Source: Williamsia muralis
Lineage (GTDB): Bacteria; Actinomycetota; Actinomycetes; Mycobacteriales; Mycobacteriaceae
Assembly: GCF_002735905.1 (NCBI RefSeq)
Contig: NZ_PEBD01000008.1
Span: 744,001-808,000, forward strand
Direction: 5' to 3'
Length of the DNA: 64,000 nt
Below, one piece after another: positions 34,021-42,737 of this stretch. Position numbers and translations under genes: made by a program. Numbering within the stretch: the stretch's first letter is position 1; the number at the start of each line of letters is the position of its first letter. The notes under the pieces were generated by a model. It ran no database searches. It was not told the origin of the DNA and saw only the letters and a list, made by a program, of their open reading frames with translations.

Positions 34021-35307
34021 GTGACCGTGGGACCCGACCACCTCACCGGTTCTGAGGCGCCGGCCCCGCGCAGTGTCGGGGTGGTCGGCGCCTCGCACGC
34101 CGCGGTCCACCTCGCCGACCGGCTGCGCGCGATCGGGTATACCGGTGACCTCACGCTGATCTCGCACGAGACTCACCTTCCGTACCAGCGACCGCCGCTG
34201 TCCAAGGCGATGCTCAAGGGGGAGGCCTCTGCGGACTCGGTGCTGCTGCGCGACCCCGCCTACTACAGGGACAACGGCATCGAGCTGCGCATCGGGACGG
34301 ACGTCACCGGGGTCACGCGCACCGACGGGCGGTACACGCTCGAGATGATTCGCGAGAACTGTACGGAGACAATGTCAGTCGATCGACTGGTCCTGGCGAC
34401 CGGGGCGCGCGCACGAACCCTTGATCTGCCGGGGGCGGACCATCCCGACGTCCTGGTGCTCCGCGAGATGGACGACGCGCATCGCCTCCTCGCGCGAGTG
34501 GCACGGGGGCCGGTTGCGGTGATCGGCGGAGGTTTCATCGGCCTCGAGGTCGCCGCCACCGCACGCGGACTCGGTGCCGACGTCACGGTGATCGAGGCAG
34601 GCGATCGTCTGCTCGCACGGGCGGTCGGTCCGTCGACGGCCGAGACCCTGCTCTCCGCTCACCGGGCAATGGCGACCGACGTCGAACTGGGCGCCGTGCC
34701 GGCCGAGATCGTCGCCGACGGCGAACGTCTCGTCAGGGTTCGCCTCGACGACGGGCGGCTGGTTCCAGCCGCAACGGTTCTGGTCGGCGTAGGCGCGAGT
34801 CCGCGTACTGAGCTCGCCGACCAGCTCGGTCTGGACACCGATGGCGGTGTCGTGGTCGACGGCAACTGCGTCGCGTCGGACGGAGAGACACTCGCCATCG
34901 GCGACTGCACCATCCATGTCTCAGAGAGCGGTCGGCGATTCCGACTGGAATCGGTCGACAACGCCACCGAACAGGCAGTCGCCGCGGCGAGCGTGATCGC
35001 CGGCACAGAGGTCCCGCGACGCGGAACGCCATGGTTCTGGTCGGATCAGGGCGATCAGAAACTGCAGATCGTGGGACTCATCGGCGGGCACACATCGGTG
35101 CTCGTCCGGATCGATCCCGAACGACCGCGTCGCCGCGTCGCACTGTACTTCGCCGACGACGTGCTGGTCGCGGCTGAGTGTCTGAACTCGCCCGCCGATT
35201 TTGTCGCTCTCCGGTCTGCCCTTGCTCGGGGAGCCCGTCCGTCCGCAGCGATACTGGCCGACACGTCAGTACCCCTGAAGAAGCTGCTGGCGCCGGTTCG
35301 AGCCTGA
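34021..35307 (+). CDS. FAD-dependent ferredoxin reductase of the P450 system
   Basis: A 428-residue flavoprotein of the putidaredoxin reductase type. FAD binds at GVVGASHAAVHLADRL near residue 21, NADH at VIGGGFIGLEVAA near 170, and the C-terminal ATG-like FAD motif at LAIGDC near 296. It reduces the 2Fe-2S ferredoxin encoded just upstream. The GTG start at 34021 is one base after the ferredoxin stop, so translation is coupled. A bidirectional hairpin follows. Confidence 0.92.
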   Translation: MTVGPDHLTGSEAPAPRSVGVVGASHAAVHLADRLRAIGYTGDLTLISHETHLPYQRPPLSKAMLKGEASADSVLLRDPAYYRDNGIELRIGTDVTGVTRTDGRYTLEMIRENCTETMSVDRLVLATGARARTLDLPGADHPDVLVLREMDDAHRLLARVARGPVAVIGGGFIGLEVAATARGLGADVTVIEAGDRLLARAVGPSTAETLLSAHRAMATDVELGAVPAEIVADGERLVRVRLDDGRLVPAATVLVGVGASPRTELADQLGLDTDGGVVVDGNCVASDGETLAIGDCTIHVSESGRRFRLESVDNATEQAVAAASVIAGTEVPRRGTPWFWSDQGDQKLQIVGLIGGHTSVLVRIDPERPRRRVALYFADDVLVAAECLNSPADFVALRSALARGARPSAAILADTSVPLKKLLAPVRA

Positions 35308-35338
35308 CCCGCGTGGGACGCGGATCTTCCGATGTAGC

Positions 35339-35379
35339 CGATTCGCCTCCCGGCGTCAGGATGTCTGGGAGGCGAATCG
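35339..35379. terminator. Bidirectional hairpin terminator
   Basis: CGATTCGCCTCCC (35339-35351) pairs perfectly with GGGAGGCGAATCG (35367-35379). It lies between the convergent reductase and esterase genes; the right arm overlaps the last codons of the esterase. Confidence 0.8.
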
Positions 35380-36327
35380 CGCGGCGACCAGTGCGCCGAC
35401 TTCGGCCATCGCCAGGCGCGCCCGTGCCACCGACGCGGTCTGCATCGCAAATCCATGTCCGACACCGGGATACCGCAGCTGCGCGACCTGGACTCCCGCA
35501 TCGCGCAGCCGATCGCCGTACAGCTCGACGCTGTCGCGGATCGGGTCCCCCTGTCCGACCGCGATGATCGCCGGCGGTAGACCGGCCAGATTCTTGGCGA
35601 TGGCCGGCGTGCCGTATTCGTCGTCGAGGGACGGGTCCTCACCCAGGTACATGTTCTTCATCCAGTCGATGTCCTCGGCGGTGAGGAACACGCTGTCACC
35701 GAACTCGCGCATGGACGCGGTGTCGTCGCGGCGTGCGATACCCGGGTAGAACATCACCTGTTGGGCGATCCGCGGGCCACCGAGGTTTCGGCTGCGTAGC
35801 GCGGTGGACGCGGCGAGCCCGCCTCCGGCGCTGTCGCCGCCGACCCCGATGCGCGACGGGTCCACGCCGAGATTCTCCGCGCGGCGGTGCGTCCATTCGA
35901 GTGCGGCGAACGCGTCGTCATTGCCTGCGGGATAACGGTTTTCGGGGGCGAGGCGATAGTCGACGTTGATCAGGACGGCGCCGGTGGCGTCGGCCACATC
36001 GCGCGCGAGCCGGTCGAAGGAGTCGAGCGAACCCATGATCATGCCGCCGCCGTGATACCAGACGAGCGCGGGCGCGCCGACGGCCGGCGTGACGTGGGGG
36101 CGATAGATTCGCAACGGAATTGGCCCGTGTGGGCCGTCGGCTGACGCGTCCTCGACCGACGCCATATCTGCGCCCGGCGGCCGCACAATGGACTCGAGCA
36201 TCTCCCGGGTCTTCTCGACGCCGCGCTGCCAGGATGCCTTGGCGCCGGCCGCGATAAGCCGGTCGACGATCTCGGCAACATCCGGATCCCAGGGTGGACC
36301 GGCGTCGTGCGGCGTACTGGCGGTCAT
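35356..36327 (-). CDS. HSL-family alpha/beta hydrolase (esterase)
   Basis: A 323-residue hormone-sensitive-lipase-type esterase. The oxyanion motif is YHGGGM near 93, the nucleophile elbow GGDSAGGG near 166, and the catalytic His is in GVGHGFAMQ near 295. It has no signal peptide. It lies 78 bases after the GntR gene and is probably the last gene of the leftward operon that starts at 41485. Hydrolysis of an ester made by a Baeyer-Villiger step, or of an acylated steroid, is plausible but unproven. It is related to the esterase at 54854. Confidence 0.83.
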   Translation of the reverse strand: MTASTPHDAGPPWDPDVAEIVDRLIAAGAKASWQRGVEKTREMLESIVRPPGADMASVEDASADGPHGPIPLRIYRPHVTPAVGAPALVWYHGGGMIMGSLDSFDRLARDVADATGAVLINVDYRLAPENRYPAGNDDAFAALEWTHRRAENLGVDPSRIGVGGDSAGGGLAASTALRSRNLGGPRIAQQVMFYPGIARRDDTASMREFGDSVFLTAEDIDWMKNMYLGEDPSLDDEYGTPAIAKNLAGLPPAIIAVGQGDPIRDSVELYGDRLRDAGVQVAQLRYPGVGHGFAMQTASVARARLAMAEVGALVAARFASQTS

Positions 36328-36405
36328 CTTGGTGTCACCTCGGTCGTGTCGTGTAGTGCTGTGCCCAGCGACTGCGCGGGCTCGGGTTCGGTCGTCGACG
36401 GGGCG

Positions 36406-37104
36406 TCACTGTTCCGGTCGCTCGTCCATGGATCTCGGTGTCGTCGTGCCCAGCATCACGCCTGTGCTCGTCTCGCCGCCCTTGCGGTGGACATTCATCA
36501 GCTCGATGAGTCGGTTGTTGTCGCCGGCGACGAGTGCGTCGACCATGTCGTCGTGCTCGTCGCACACCTTGCGGCGTACGCCCGGGTCGTACAGATAGGC
36601 GGCGTGATAAGGCATGGCCAGGTTCCAGAGCCGCCGCAGCTCCGCGACCACCAGGGACAAGGGCGACCGTTCGAAGACGGCGAAGTGGAACCTCTGGTTG
36701 CGCAGACGCATCTCGAGGATGTCGGCGGCCTCCGCCGCTTCCTCTACGAGATCGCGGAGCTTTCGAATCTCGTCGAGCGCGGCATTGTCGAGTCTCGGTA
36801 GCACGGCGAGGACCTCTCGCTCGAAAGCGGCTCGCATGAGGTAGATTTGGTCGAACTCCGACTGGTTGAGCCTTGCAACGGTGTAGCCGACATTGTGCTC
36901 GTGCTGAACGAGTCCCTCGGAAGTGAGCTGGCGGAGCCCCTCGCGAACCGGTACTCGGCTGACGCCGAGGCGTTCGGCCATCAGCTCCTGCCGGATCGGG
37001 TGTCCGGGAAGGAGTTCGCCGGTGACGATCATCCGCTCGAGTTCGACGACCACGCGCGTCGCCGCGCGGGACACCGCGGGCTTGCCCGAACCGTCGCCCA
37101 TCAA
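36406..37104 (-). CDS. GntR/FadR-family (FCD) transcriptional regulator
   Basis: A 232-residue regulator. The N-terminal winged helix (about 15-75) contains AERLGVSRVPVREGLRQL, the recognition helix, and the C-terminal all-helical FCD ligand domain spans 90-215. FCD members usually bind acids or acyl-CoA and de-repress in response. It starts 10 bases after the CoA-transferase stop, so it sits inside the acyl-CoA operon it may control. The inverted repeat at 41503-41526 at the operon promoter is a candidate operator. Confidence 0.88.
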   Translation of the reverse strand: MMGDGSGKPAVSRAATRVVVELERMIVTGELLPGHPIRQELMAERLGVSRVPVREGLRQLTSEGLVQHEHNVGYTVARLNQSEFDQIYLMRAAFEREVLAVLPRLDNAALDEIRKLRDLVEEAAEAADILEMRLRNQRFHFAVFERSPLSLVVAELRRLWNLAMPYHAAYLYDPGVRRKVCDEHDDMVDALVAGDNNRLIELMNVHRKGGETSTGVMLGTTTPRSMDERPEQ

Positions 37105-37114
37105 ACCTCCCCTG

Positions 37115-38398
37115 TCATGCGTCGCCGAACACTCCCGCCATGCGGAGCGACGCGACCCGTTCGGGGTCGTACCCTATGGCCACGAGAACCCCGGTCGTGT
37201 GCGCGCCCCGAGGCGCGGCCGGGCGGGGCTTCCGATGCGACGAGCTGCTCAGCGAGATCGGCACGCCGACACCACGATAGTCCCCGGTCTCGAGGAACAG
37301 GCCGCGGTGCCGGACCTGCGGCGAGGTCAGCGCCTCGTCGATGGTGTTCACCGAACTTGCGGGCACCCCGGCGGCCTCGAGGCGGGCGGCGAGGTCTGCG
37401 CGATCGTGCTCGGCGATGCGCTCACCCAACGTCGCGGCGAGAAGCTCGCGGTGGGCGTAACGGTCCTTGTTCGAGGCGAAGCGCGGATCGTCGGCGAGGT
37501 GCGCGATGCCGAGTGTCTCGACCAGCGACCGGAACTGGCGATCGTTGGCGGCGCTGACGAAGAAGTCGCCGTCGCGCGCGGGAAAGACCTGATACGGCGT
37601 GACCGTGGGATGAAAGTCCCCGGTGCGTTGTGGGACCCGACCGCTCGCGACCCAGTTCGCAGCATGCGGATGGAGGATCGAGATGACCGAGTCGAGCAGT
37701 GTCATGTCGATCAGTTGTCCGCGCCCACTGCGTTCTCGCTCGAGGAGGGCGAGCAGGATGCCGCTCACCGCCATGTTCGCCGCCACGATGTCCACGATGG
37801 GGACTCCGACGCGCAGCGGGCTGCCGTCGGGGTAGCCGTTGATACTCATCAGACCGCCGAACGACTGGAGTACCGCATCGTAGCCGGGTAGGCCGCCCAT
37901 CGGTCCGTCCACCCCGAAGCCGGTGATGCGGCAATACACCAAACCGGGATGCCGTGCGGCGAGGGCCGTCTCGTAATCAAAGCCCCAGCGGGCCATGGTG
38001 CCCGCCTTGAAGTTCTCGATCACCACGTCGGCTCCTGCGAGAAGGTCGGCAAGGACCGCGCGTCCCTCGTCGGTCCGCAGATCCAGGCAGATGTTCTCTT
38101 TGCTGTGATTCAGGCTGTTGTAGTAGGCGCTGCTGGTGTCGTCGTCGACGAACGGCGGTCCCCAGCCCCGGGTCTCGTCGCCGCTCGGGGCCTCGACCTT
38201 GATCACCTCGGCGCCGTGGTCGGCGAGGGTCTGTGCGCAGTAGGGCCCGGCGAGCACCCGGCTCAGATCGAGCACCCGGACGCCGGTCAGTACGCCGTTG
38301 CCCTCAGCGGTGTCGGCGGCCCTCCACGCGGCGCGCGGGTCGACTGTCGTCCCCGGCTCGGGTGCGGTGTCGTTGCCGCCGGAGATGGTCGTGCTCAC
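37115..38398 (-). CDS. CaiB/BaiF (family III) CoA-transferase
   Basis: A 427-residue CoA-transferase. It has VRVLDLSRVLAGPYC at the N-terminal fold, YNSLNHSKENICLD in the middle and GVPIVD holding the catalytic Asp position that forms the aspartyl-CoA intermediate. It moves CoA between carboxylic acids without ATP. Here it may activate a steroid side-chain or ring-cleavage acid for the two dehydrogenases upstream. The GTG at 38398 overlaps the previous stop by four bases (GTGA). The frame runs on to 39859, but that part is only antisense-like sequence over the dehydrogenase genes. Confidence 0.88.
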   Translation of the reverse strand: MSTTISGGNDTAPEPGTTVDPRAAWRAADTAEGNGVLTGVRVLDLSRVLAGPYCAQTLADHGAEVIKVEAPSGDETRGWGPPFVDDDTSSAYYNSLNHSKENICLDLRTDEGRAVLADLLAGADVVIENFKAGTMARWGFDYETALAARHPGLVYCRITGFGVDGPMGGLPGYDAVLQSFGGLMSINGYPDGSPLRVGVPIVDIVAANMAVSGILLALLERERSGRGQLIDMTLLDSVISILHPHAANWVASGRVPQRTGDFHPTVTPYQVFPARDGDFFVSAANDRQFRSLVETLGIAHLADDPRFASNKDRYAHRELLAATLGERIAEHDRADLAARLEAAGVPASSVNTIDEALTSPQVRHRGLFLETGDYRGVGVPISLSSSSHRKPRPAAPRGAHTTGVLVAIGYDPERVASLRMAGVFGDA

Positions 38399-39522
38399 TG
38401 CGAAATCCGTTCTGTTGACGAGGGTTTGGCGTGGCCGTCGTCTGGTGCGGCCGCGGTGCCAGATGGCGGCGCGGTGCCGGTGATGAGGTCCCATGGATCG
38501 GACCCGGCATCCAGGACGTCCGAGGCGATCACGTCCGCCCACTCTCGCTCGGCGCCGTAGCGATCGCGCCACGCCCACAACGCCGTGGTCGAGCGTCCGA
38601 GCGGATGCTCGGAGGTGAAGCCGATGGCACCGTGGATCTGATGACCCGCCGCAGCGACCTCGTGGCTGTAGAGCGACGTGACGACTTTCGCTGCCGCAGT
38701 GGCACTTCGCGCGGATTGCGGAGCACTCGACGCCGCTGCGGCAGCCCGGCGGGACGCGATCTCCATCATTGTCGTCGACGCGGCCATCGAAGCGAGTCGT
38801 TGCTGGATCGCCTGGAACTTGGTCAGTGGCCTGCCGAACTGGGTCCGCTCGGAGGCGTACTGCACGGTCCGGTCGCGGACCGTGCCGGCGGCCGCCGCCA
38901 TCGCGGCGGCGTAGATGAGCGCACCGCGCTGTCGCACCTCGGCGGCAGTGACCGGGCAGTTCGCAGTGGTCGCCGGGACGTAGTCCAGGGTGACGCTGCC
39001 GATCGATGCGCCGAGGAGGTCGCGGCCCGCGGTCACCGACACGCCGTCGTGGTCCAGCGAGATGGTCGCCACGCGGGCGCCGGAGTTCTCGCTCTCGGGA
39101 AGAAGAATCACGAGCATCGATGCCGCGGACACATGCACGACGTCGCGGACAATACCGCTCACGCGCAGTGGCTCGACGGAATCGTCGACGACGAGTCCGG
39201 CGTCGGCCACGCCGATCGTCGCGGTGCCCTGGCCGAGATCCTGTCCGGCCGTTCCGGACACCCACGCGGCGAGCATCGCATGTTCGATGAACGGTACGAG
39301 TGCGCCGCTCCCGATCACTGTGGACAGCACCGCGATCGCGTCGGAGGTGTCGCATCCGTGGCCGCCGGCTTCGGCCGGGACGTCCACCGAGGTGAAGCCC
39401 GCCTCGACGAGCGCAGCCCAGAGTGCGTCCGACACCCCCCGGGCGGGGGTCTCGGTGTCGATGTCGATGCGATCTAGCATCGAGCGGGTCGCCGCGGTCA
39501 ACTCGTTGGCCAGGTCGCTCAT
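38395..39522 (-). CDS. Acyl-CoA dehydrogenase-like subunit, short (alpha/beta partner)
   Basis: A 375-residue acyl-CoA dehydrogenase-fold protein. The N-terminal helical part is followed by the FAD-contacting stretch SERTQFGRPLTKFQAIQ and QIHGAIGFTSEHPL near the end. The usual GTNEIxR end motif is missing. Steroid-degrading actinobacteria use heteromeric acyl-CoA dehydrogenases made from adjacent gene pairs in which the subunits share the active site, and this gene overlaps the next one (ATGA at 39519-39522). It is therefore best read as one half of such a pair. Confidence 0.83.
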   Translation of the reverse strand: MSDLANELTAATRSMLDRIDIDTETPARGVSDALWAALVEAGFTSVDVPAEAGGHGCDTSDAIAVLSTVIGSGALVPFIEHAMLAAWVSGTAGQDLGQGTATIGVADAGLVVDDSVEPLRVSGIVRDVVHVSAASMLVILLPESENSGARVATISLDHDGVSVTAGRDLLGASIGSVTLDYVPATTANCPVTAAEVRQRGALIYAAAMAAAAGTVRDRTVQYASERTQFGRPLTKFQAIQQRLASMAASTTMMEIASRRAAAAASSAPQSARSATAAAKVVTSLYSHEVAAAGHQIHGAIGFTSEHPLGRSTTALWAWRDRYGAEREWADVIASDVLDAGSDPWDLITGTAPPSGTAAAPDDGHAKPSSTERISQ

Positions 39523-40676
39523 CGAATCCCCAATCCGCGCGCGACGATCCCGCGCAAGATCTCGTTCGTTCCGCCCCGCAGGGTGAAAGCCGGTGTGTGT
39601 AGCACACTTTGCGCGAGCAGACGCTCGATTGGAGTGCCGCCGTCGCGGCGAGCCACGGTTCCGGAGGAGCTCCGGATCGCGTTGACCAGGTCGCCCTCGA
39701 AGGTGGAGCCGAGGTCCTTGACCATCGCCGCGAGGACGTCCGGTTTGCCGCCCGCGGACAGCTCGTCGGCCACCTGCAGCGACATTCCGCGCAGTGCCCA
39801 CGCCACCGCGGTGAGCGTCCCGAGTGTCGTGCGTTGCTCGGGTGTCGCGCCGTGTGCACGCAATTCGCCCGCCCAGGCGCGGAGTAGAGGCATCGTGCTC
39901 AGGTAGCGCTCCGGGCCGGAACGCTCGAAAGCGAGTTCGCCCATGACCTGGGCCCAGCCCTGGCCGCGTTCGCCGAGCAGCGCCGACCTGTCGACAACCG
40001 CGTCGTGGAAGATGACCTCGTTGAAATGCGCTTGTCCGTCGATGCTCCGGATGGGCCGGATCTCGATGTTCGGGTGGGGGAGGTCGACAACGAGCTGGGA
40101 CAATCCCTGTTGTCGGTCATCGGGGACGCCGTCGGTGCGTGCCAGCAGGACCATCGCGTGTGCGAGGTGGGCGCCGGTGGTCCAGACTTTGGTGCCGCTG
40201 ATCGTCCACGTGTCACCATTGTCGATGGCGCGCGTGCGAACGGCAGCCAGGTCGGAGCCGGCGTCCGGCTCACTCATGCCGATGGCGAAAAAGGTTGTGC
40301 CGGACGCGATCCCGGGCAGGTATCGTCGCTTCTGCTCGTCGGTTCCGTTCGCAAGGATCCCCGGTGCCATCTGGCGGTCGGCGATCCAGTGGGCGGCCAC
40401 GGGGGCGCCGTGCGCGAGCAGCTCCTCGGTGACGACGAAACGTTCGACCGGCGTGCGGCCGTGGCCGCCGTACTCGGTCGGCATGGTCATACCGACCCAC
40501 CCACGCTCGCCCAGACGGCTACTGAAACCGGGATCGAATCCGGTCATCCAGCTGTCGACATCGGGCACGATGCCGCCCCTGTCGATCTCGTCGCGGAGGA
40601 ATGCGCGAACATCGGCCCGAAGTGATTCGAGCTCGTCGGCGGTCACCGATTGCCGCGGCGAGGAGGTGGTCGTCAC
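39519..40676 (-). CDS. Acyl-CoA dehydrogenase subunit
   Basis: A 385-residue acyl-CoA dehydrogenase. The middle beta-domain has FFAIGMSEPDAGSDLAAVRT, the substrate/FAD motif, followed by WTISGTKVWTTGA. The C-terminal part ends in LRGGTNEILRGIVARGL, the FAD-pyrophosphate motif. It should desaturate an acyl-CoA at C2-C3, probably together with the gene that overlaps it. Its GTG start at 40676 overlaps the enoyl-CoA hydratase stop by four bases. The likely substrate is a polycyclic side-chain acyl-CoA by context. Confidence 0.87.
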   Translation of the reverse strand: MTTTSSPRQSVTADELESLRADVRAFLRDEIDRGGIVPDVDSWMTGFDPGFSSRLGERGWVGMTMPTEYGGHGRTPVERFVVTEELLAHGAPVAAHWIADRQMAPGILANGTDEQKRRYLPGIASGTTFFAIGMSEPDAGSDLAAVRTRAIDNGDTWTISGTKVWTTGAHLAHAMVLLARTDGVPDDRQQGLSQLVVDLPHPNIEIRPIRSIDGQAHFNEVIFHDAVVDRSALLGERGQGWAQVMGELAFERSGPERYLSTMPLLRAWAGELRAHGATPEQRTTLGTLTAVAWALRGMSLQVADELSAGGKPDVLAAMVKDLGSTFEGDLVNAIRSSSGTVARRDGGTPIERLLAQSVLHTPAFTLRGGTNEILRGIVARGLGIR

Positions 40677-41485
40677 TGCTTTGGGCCCCGCGACGACCAA
40701 GCCTGCTGCCCCTTACGGGACATCGACCACATCTGCACGCCGCGTTCGATCTCCAGGGCAGACGACCAGCTGACCGCCGGCGGACCGAGTTCGAGTCGGG
40801 CGCTGGTCATGATCCGGCGCGTCAGCTCAGGATCACGTGCGGCCGGGCCGGTCAGCCCGTCGACGAGTGCGGGCAGTTCTTCGGCGGGGACAGCAGCGTG
40901 TGCGAGACCCTTCGCGACCGCCTCGGTGCCGGTGAGGCTCTGTCCGCAGGCGGCCATGGCAATCGTCGTCGACCAGCCCACTGCCCGCCCGAGCAGGGAC
41001 AGATGACCGCCACCGGGATGGATGCTGCGCGCGAGGAATCCACTGTCGAGGATCGCGTCCGGGGTGGTGACGAGAATGTCGGTGGCCATGGCCAGATTCA
41101 GTCCGGCACCGACTGCGCCGCCCACCACCACGGAGATGGTCGGCACGGGCAGCGACCCGACCCGTACGAACGCGCCGTAGACGGCCGAGGTACGTGAGAC
41201 CGCCTCTGGCGACGCCGGATCGGACGACGAGGTCGCCAGATCGCGGGTGTCGGCGCCGCTGCAGAAGTACTGGCCCGCGGCGTCTACGACCACGGCTCCG
41301 ATCGTCGGATCGCCGATCACCCAGTCGCAGAAATCGTCGAACGCCGCTGCCATCGAGAGACTGATGGCGTTCTTGCGGCGCGGATTGTTCAGGGTCAAGC
41401 GCGCGACGCCGTCCGCGAAAGTGGTTATGACAGAGGGCTGTTCAGGGTCGTCGATGGTCTCGGAGGTGGCTGGCCGGGAAGTCAT
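40673..41485 (-). CDS. Enoyl-CoA hydratase/isomerase (crotonase) family protein
   Basis: A 270-residue crotonase-fold protein. The oxyanion-hole segments are GQYFCSGADTRDL and VGGAVGAGLNLAMATD. The position of the second catalytic Glu is taken by the ARSIHPGGG segment, which lacks Glu, so it may act as an isomerase, hydrolase or C-C lyase rather than a normal hydratase. The ATG at 41485 (MTSRPATS) is preferred over 41539. It is the first gene of the operon with the dehydrogenase pair, CoA-transferase, GntR regulator and esterase. Confidence 0.83.
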   Translation of the reverse strand: MTSRPATSETIDDPEQPSVITTFADGVARLTLNNPRRKNAISLSMAAAFDDFCDWVIGDPTIGAVVVDAAGQYFCSGADTRDLATSSSDPASPEAVSRTSAVYGAFVRVGSLPVPTISVVVGGAVGAGLNLAMATDILVTTPDAILDSGFLARSIHPGGGHLSLLGRAVGWSTTIAMAACGQSLTGTEAVAKGLAHAAVPAEELPALVDGLTGPAARDPELTRRIMTSARLELGPPAVSWSSALEIERGVQMWSMSRKGQQAWSSRGPKQ

Positions 41486-41502
41486 GACGCCGACTCTACA
41501 AG

Positions 41503-41526
41503 ATTGGATACAAAAAGACATCCAAT
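41503..41526. promoter_or_regulatory. Inverted repeat, candidate GntR operator
   Basis: ATTGGAT (41503-41509) and ATCCAAT (41520-41526) are perfect inverse copies separated by 10 AT-rich bases. It lies 18 bases upstream of the enoyl-CoA hydratase start. The size and AT-richness fit operators of FadR/FCD-type GntR proteins. Confidence 0.55.
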
Positions 41527-41548
41527 ATGTCGTGACCATTTCCCATCC

Positions 41549-41563
41549 GACCGCTGAATGGGA
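41549..41563. promoter_or_regulatory. TCCC-GGGA palindrome site a
   Basis: GACCGCTGAATGGGA matches 13 of 15 consensus positions, with a weaker left arm. It is in the divergent promoter between the GntR operon and the second lactonase operon. Confidence 0.4.
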
Positions 41564-41735
41564 CGGCGGCGGTCAGATGTTGCATGCGTCACTAGTGTCT
41601 CGGTTCGAGCACGACGCGTGTGCGCCTTCCGCCACCCGCGCCCAGGCCGGACGACGACGGGAAGTGCAATGACGTGTAGATCTCAGGCCGGCGCTGCGTC
41701 CGTTGCCGAGTTTGGTCCGAAAGGCGTTGGCGGGC

Positions 41736-42689
41736 ATGACCTATCCTGATCCTGCGCTCGTGGCGCCTGCTGTCGTCGCTTCTGGAGCTCGAGTCGTCGA
41801 ACCCCGGCAGTTCGCCACCGGATTCTCGTGGCCGGAGTGTCCTCGCTGGCACGACGACACCTTGTGGTTCTCCGACATGTACACCGCCACGCTGAAGACC
41901 CTCGACAGCTCGGGAAACGTGAAAATCGCGGTCGATGCGACGGGGCGCCGGACCCCAGACGGTGTCCCCATCGTCCTCGGGGGCTTCGGGTGGCTTCCGG
42001 ATGGCAGACTGATCGTCGTCTCCATGCACGAGCGACTGGTCCTGGTGCACGGCGGGCGCGACGAGGACGACCTGCAGGTGTACGCCGACCTCGCGCCGTT
42101 CTGCCCGTCGGCGGCCAACGACATGGTCGTCGACGCCGACGGCCGTGCCTATGTCACACAACTCGGGTTCGACATCTTCACCGAGAACCCTCAGGTGGCC
42201 TCGTCGCCGTTGATCGTCGTCGAGCCGGACGGTTCGCCACACACCGCCGGCGCCGTCGGACCTCTCCAGTGCGCCAATGGGATCGGGATCAGCTCGGATG
42301 GTTCGCAGGTGTATGCGGCCGAGGTGTTGCGTTCGCGGATCGTCATGATGGACCGAGCGTCCGATGGCAGTCTCAGCGCGCCCGAGGAGTTCGCGGGGTG
42401 CCCGTTCTTGCCGGACGGAATCGCGCTCGATGAGGAAGGCGGCGTTTGGGCGGCGCTACCCGGAGGAGGCCACGTCGTGCGGGTGACCGGAGACGGCATC
42501 ACCGACGCCGTACCGATCCCGCTCTCGGTCGGGTCGACCGCCGCATGTGTTCTGGGTGGCCCCGAACGGTCGACGCTCTACGTCATGGTGGGCGTCGAGG
42601 TCTACGACTTCGAGAAGTCGGCCCGCGAGAAGCTGGGGTCCATCTGGACGGCTGAGGTCCCGTACCGCGGCGGCGCCACGCGCCCTTGA
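41736..42689 (+). CDS. SMP-30/gluconolactonase-family protein (putative lactonase), copy 2
   Basis: A 317-residue SMP-30-type beta-propeller, closely related to copy 1 at 30480. All four metal ligands are kept: WPECPRW, NDMVVD, NGIGIS and PDGIALD. Lactone hydrolysis after a Baeyer-Villiger step is a reasonable guess. The start may be the ATG at 41736 (MTYPDPA) or an upstream codon at 41703. It heads a plus-strand set with two SDR genes, a VOC protein and a delta1-dehydrogenase-type flavoprotein. Two copies suggest two lactone substrates or a duplication. Confidence 0.8.
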   Translation: MTYPDPALVAPAVVASGARVVEPRQFATGFSWPECPRWHDDTLWFSDMYTATLKTLDSSGNVKIAVDATGRRTPDGVPIVLGGFGWLPDGRLIVVSMHERLVLVHGGRDEDDLQVYADLAPFCPSAANDMVVDADGRAYVTQLGFDIFTENPQVASSPLIVVEPDGSPHTAGAVGPLQCANGIGISSDGSQVYAAEVLRSRIVMMDRASDGSLSAPEEFAGCPFLPDGIALDEEGGVWAALPGGGHVVRVTGDGITDAVPIPLSVGSTAACVLGGPERSTLYVMVGVEVYDFEKSAREKLGSIWTAEVPYRGGATRP

Positions 42690-42737
42690 CGTCGCCTCGA
42701 CGTCACAACCGAACAATCGTCGAATTTGAGGATGGAC

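Noticed and set aside
37115-39859. A 914-codon open frame on the minus strand
   Set aside because: Only the part from 38398 down is the CoA-transferase; the rest is a shadow of the two acyl-CoA dehydrogenase genes in another frame, Arg-rich and without a known fold.
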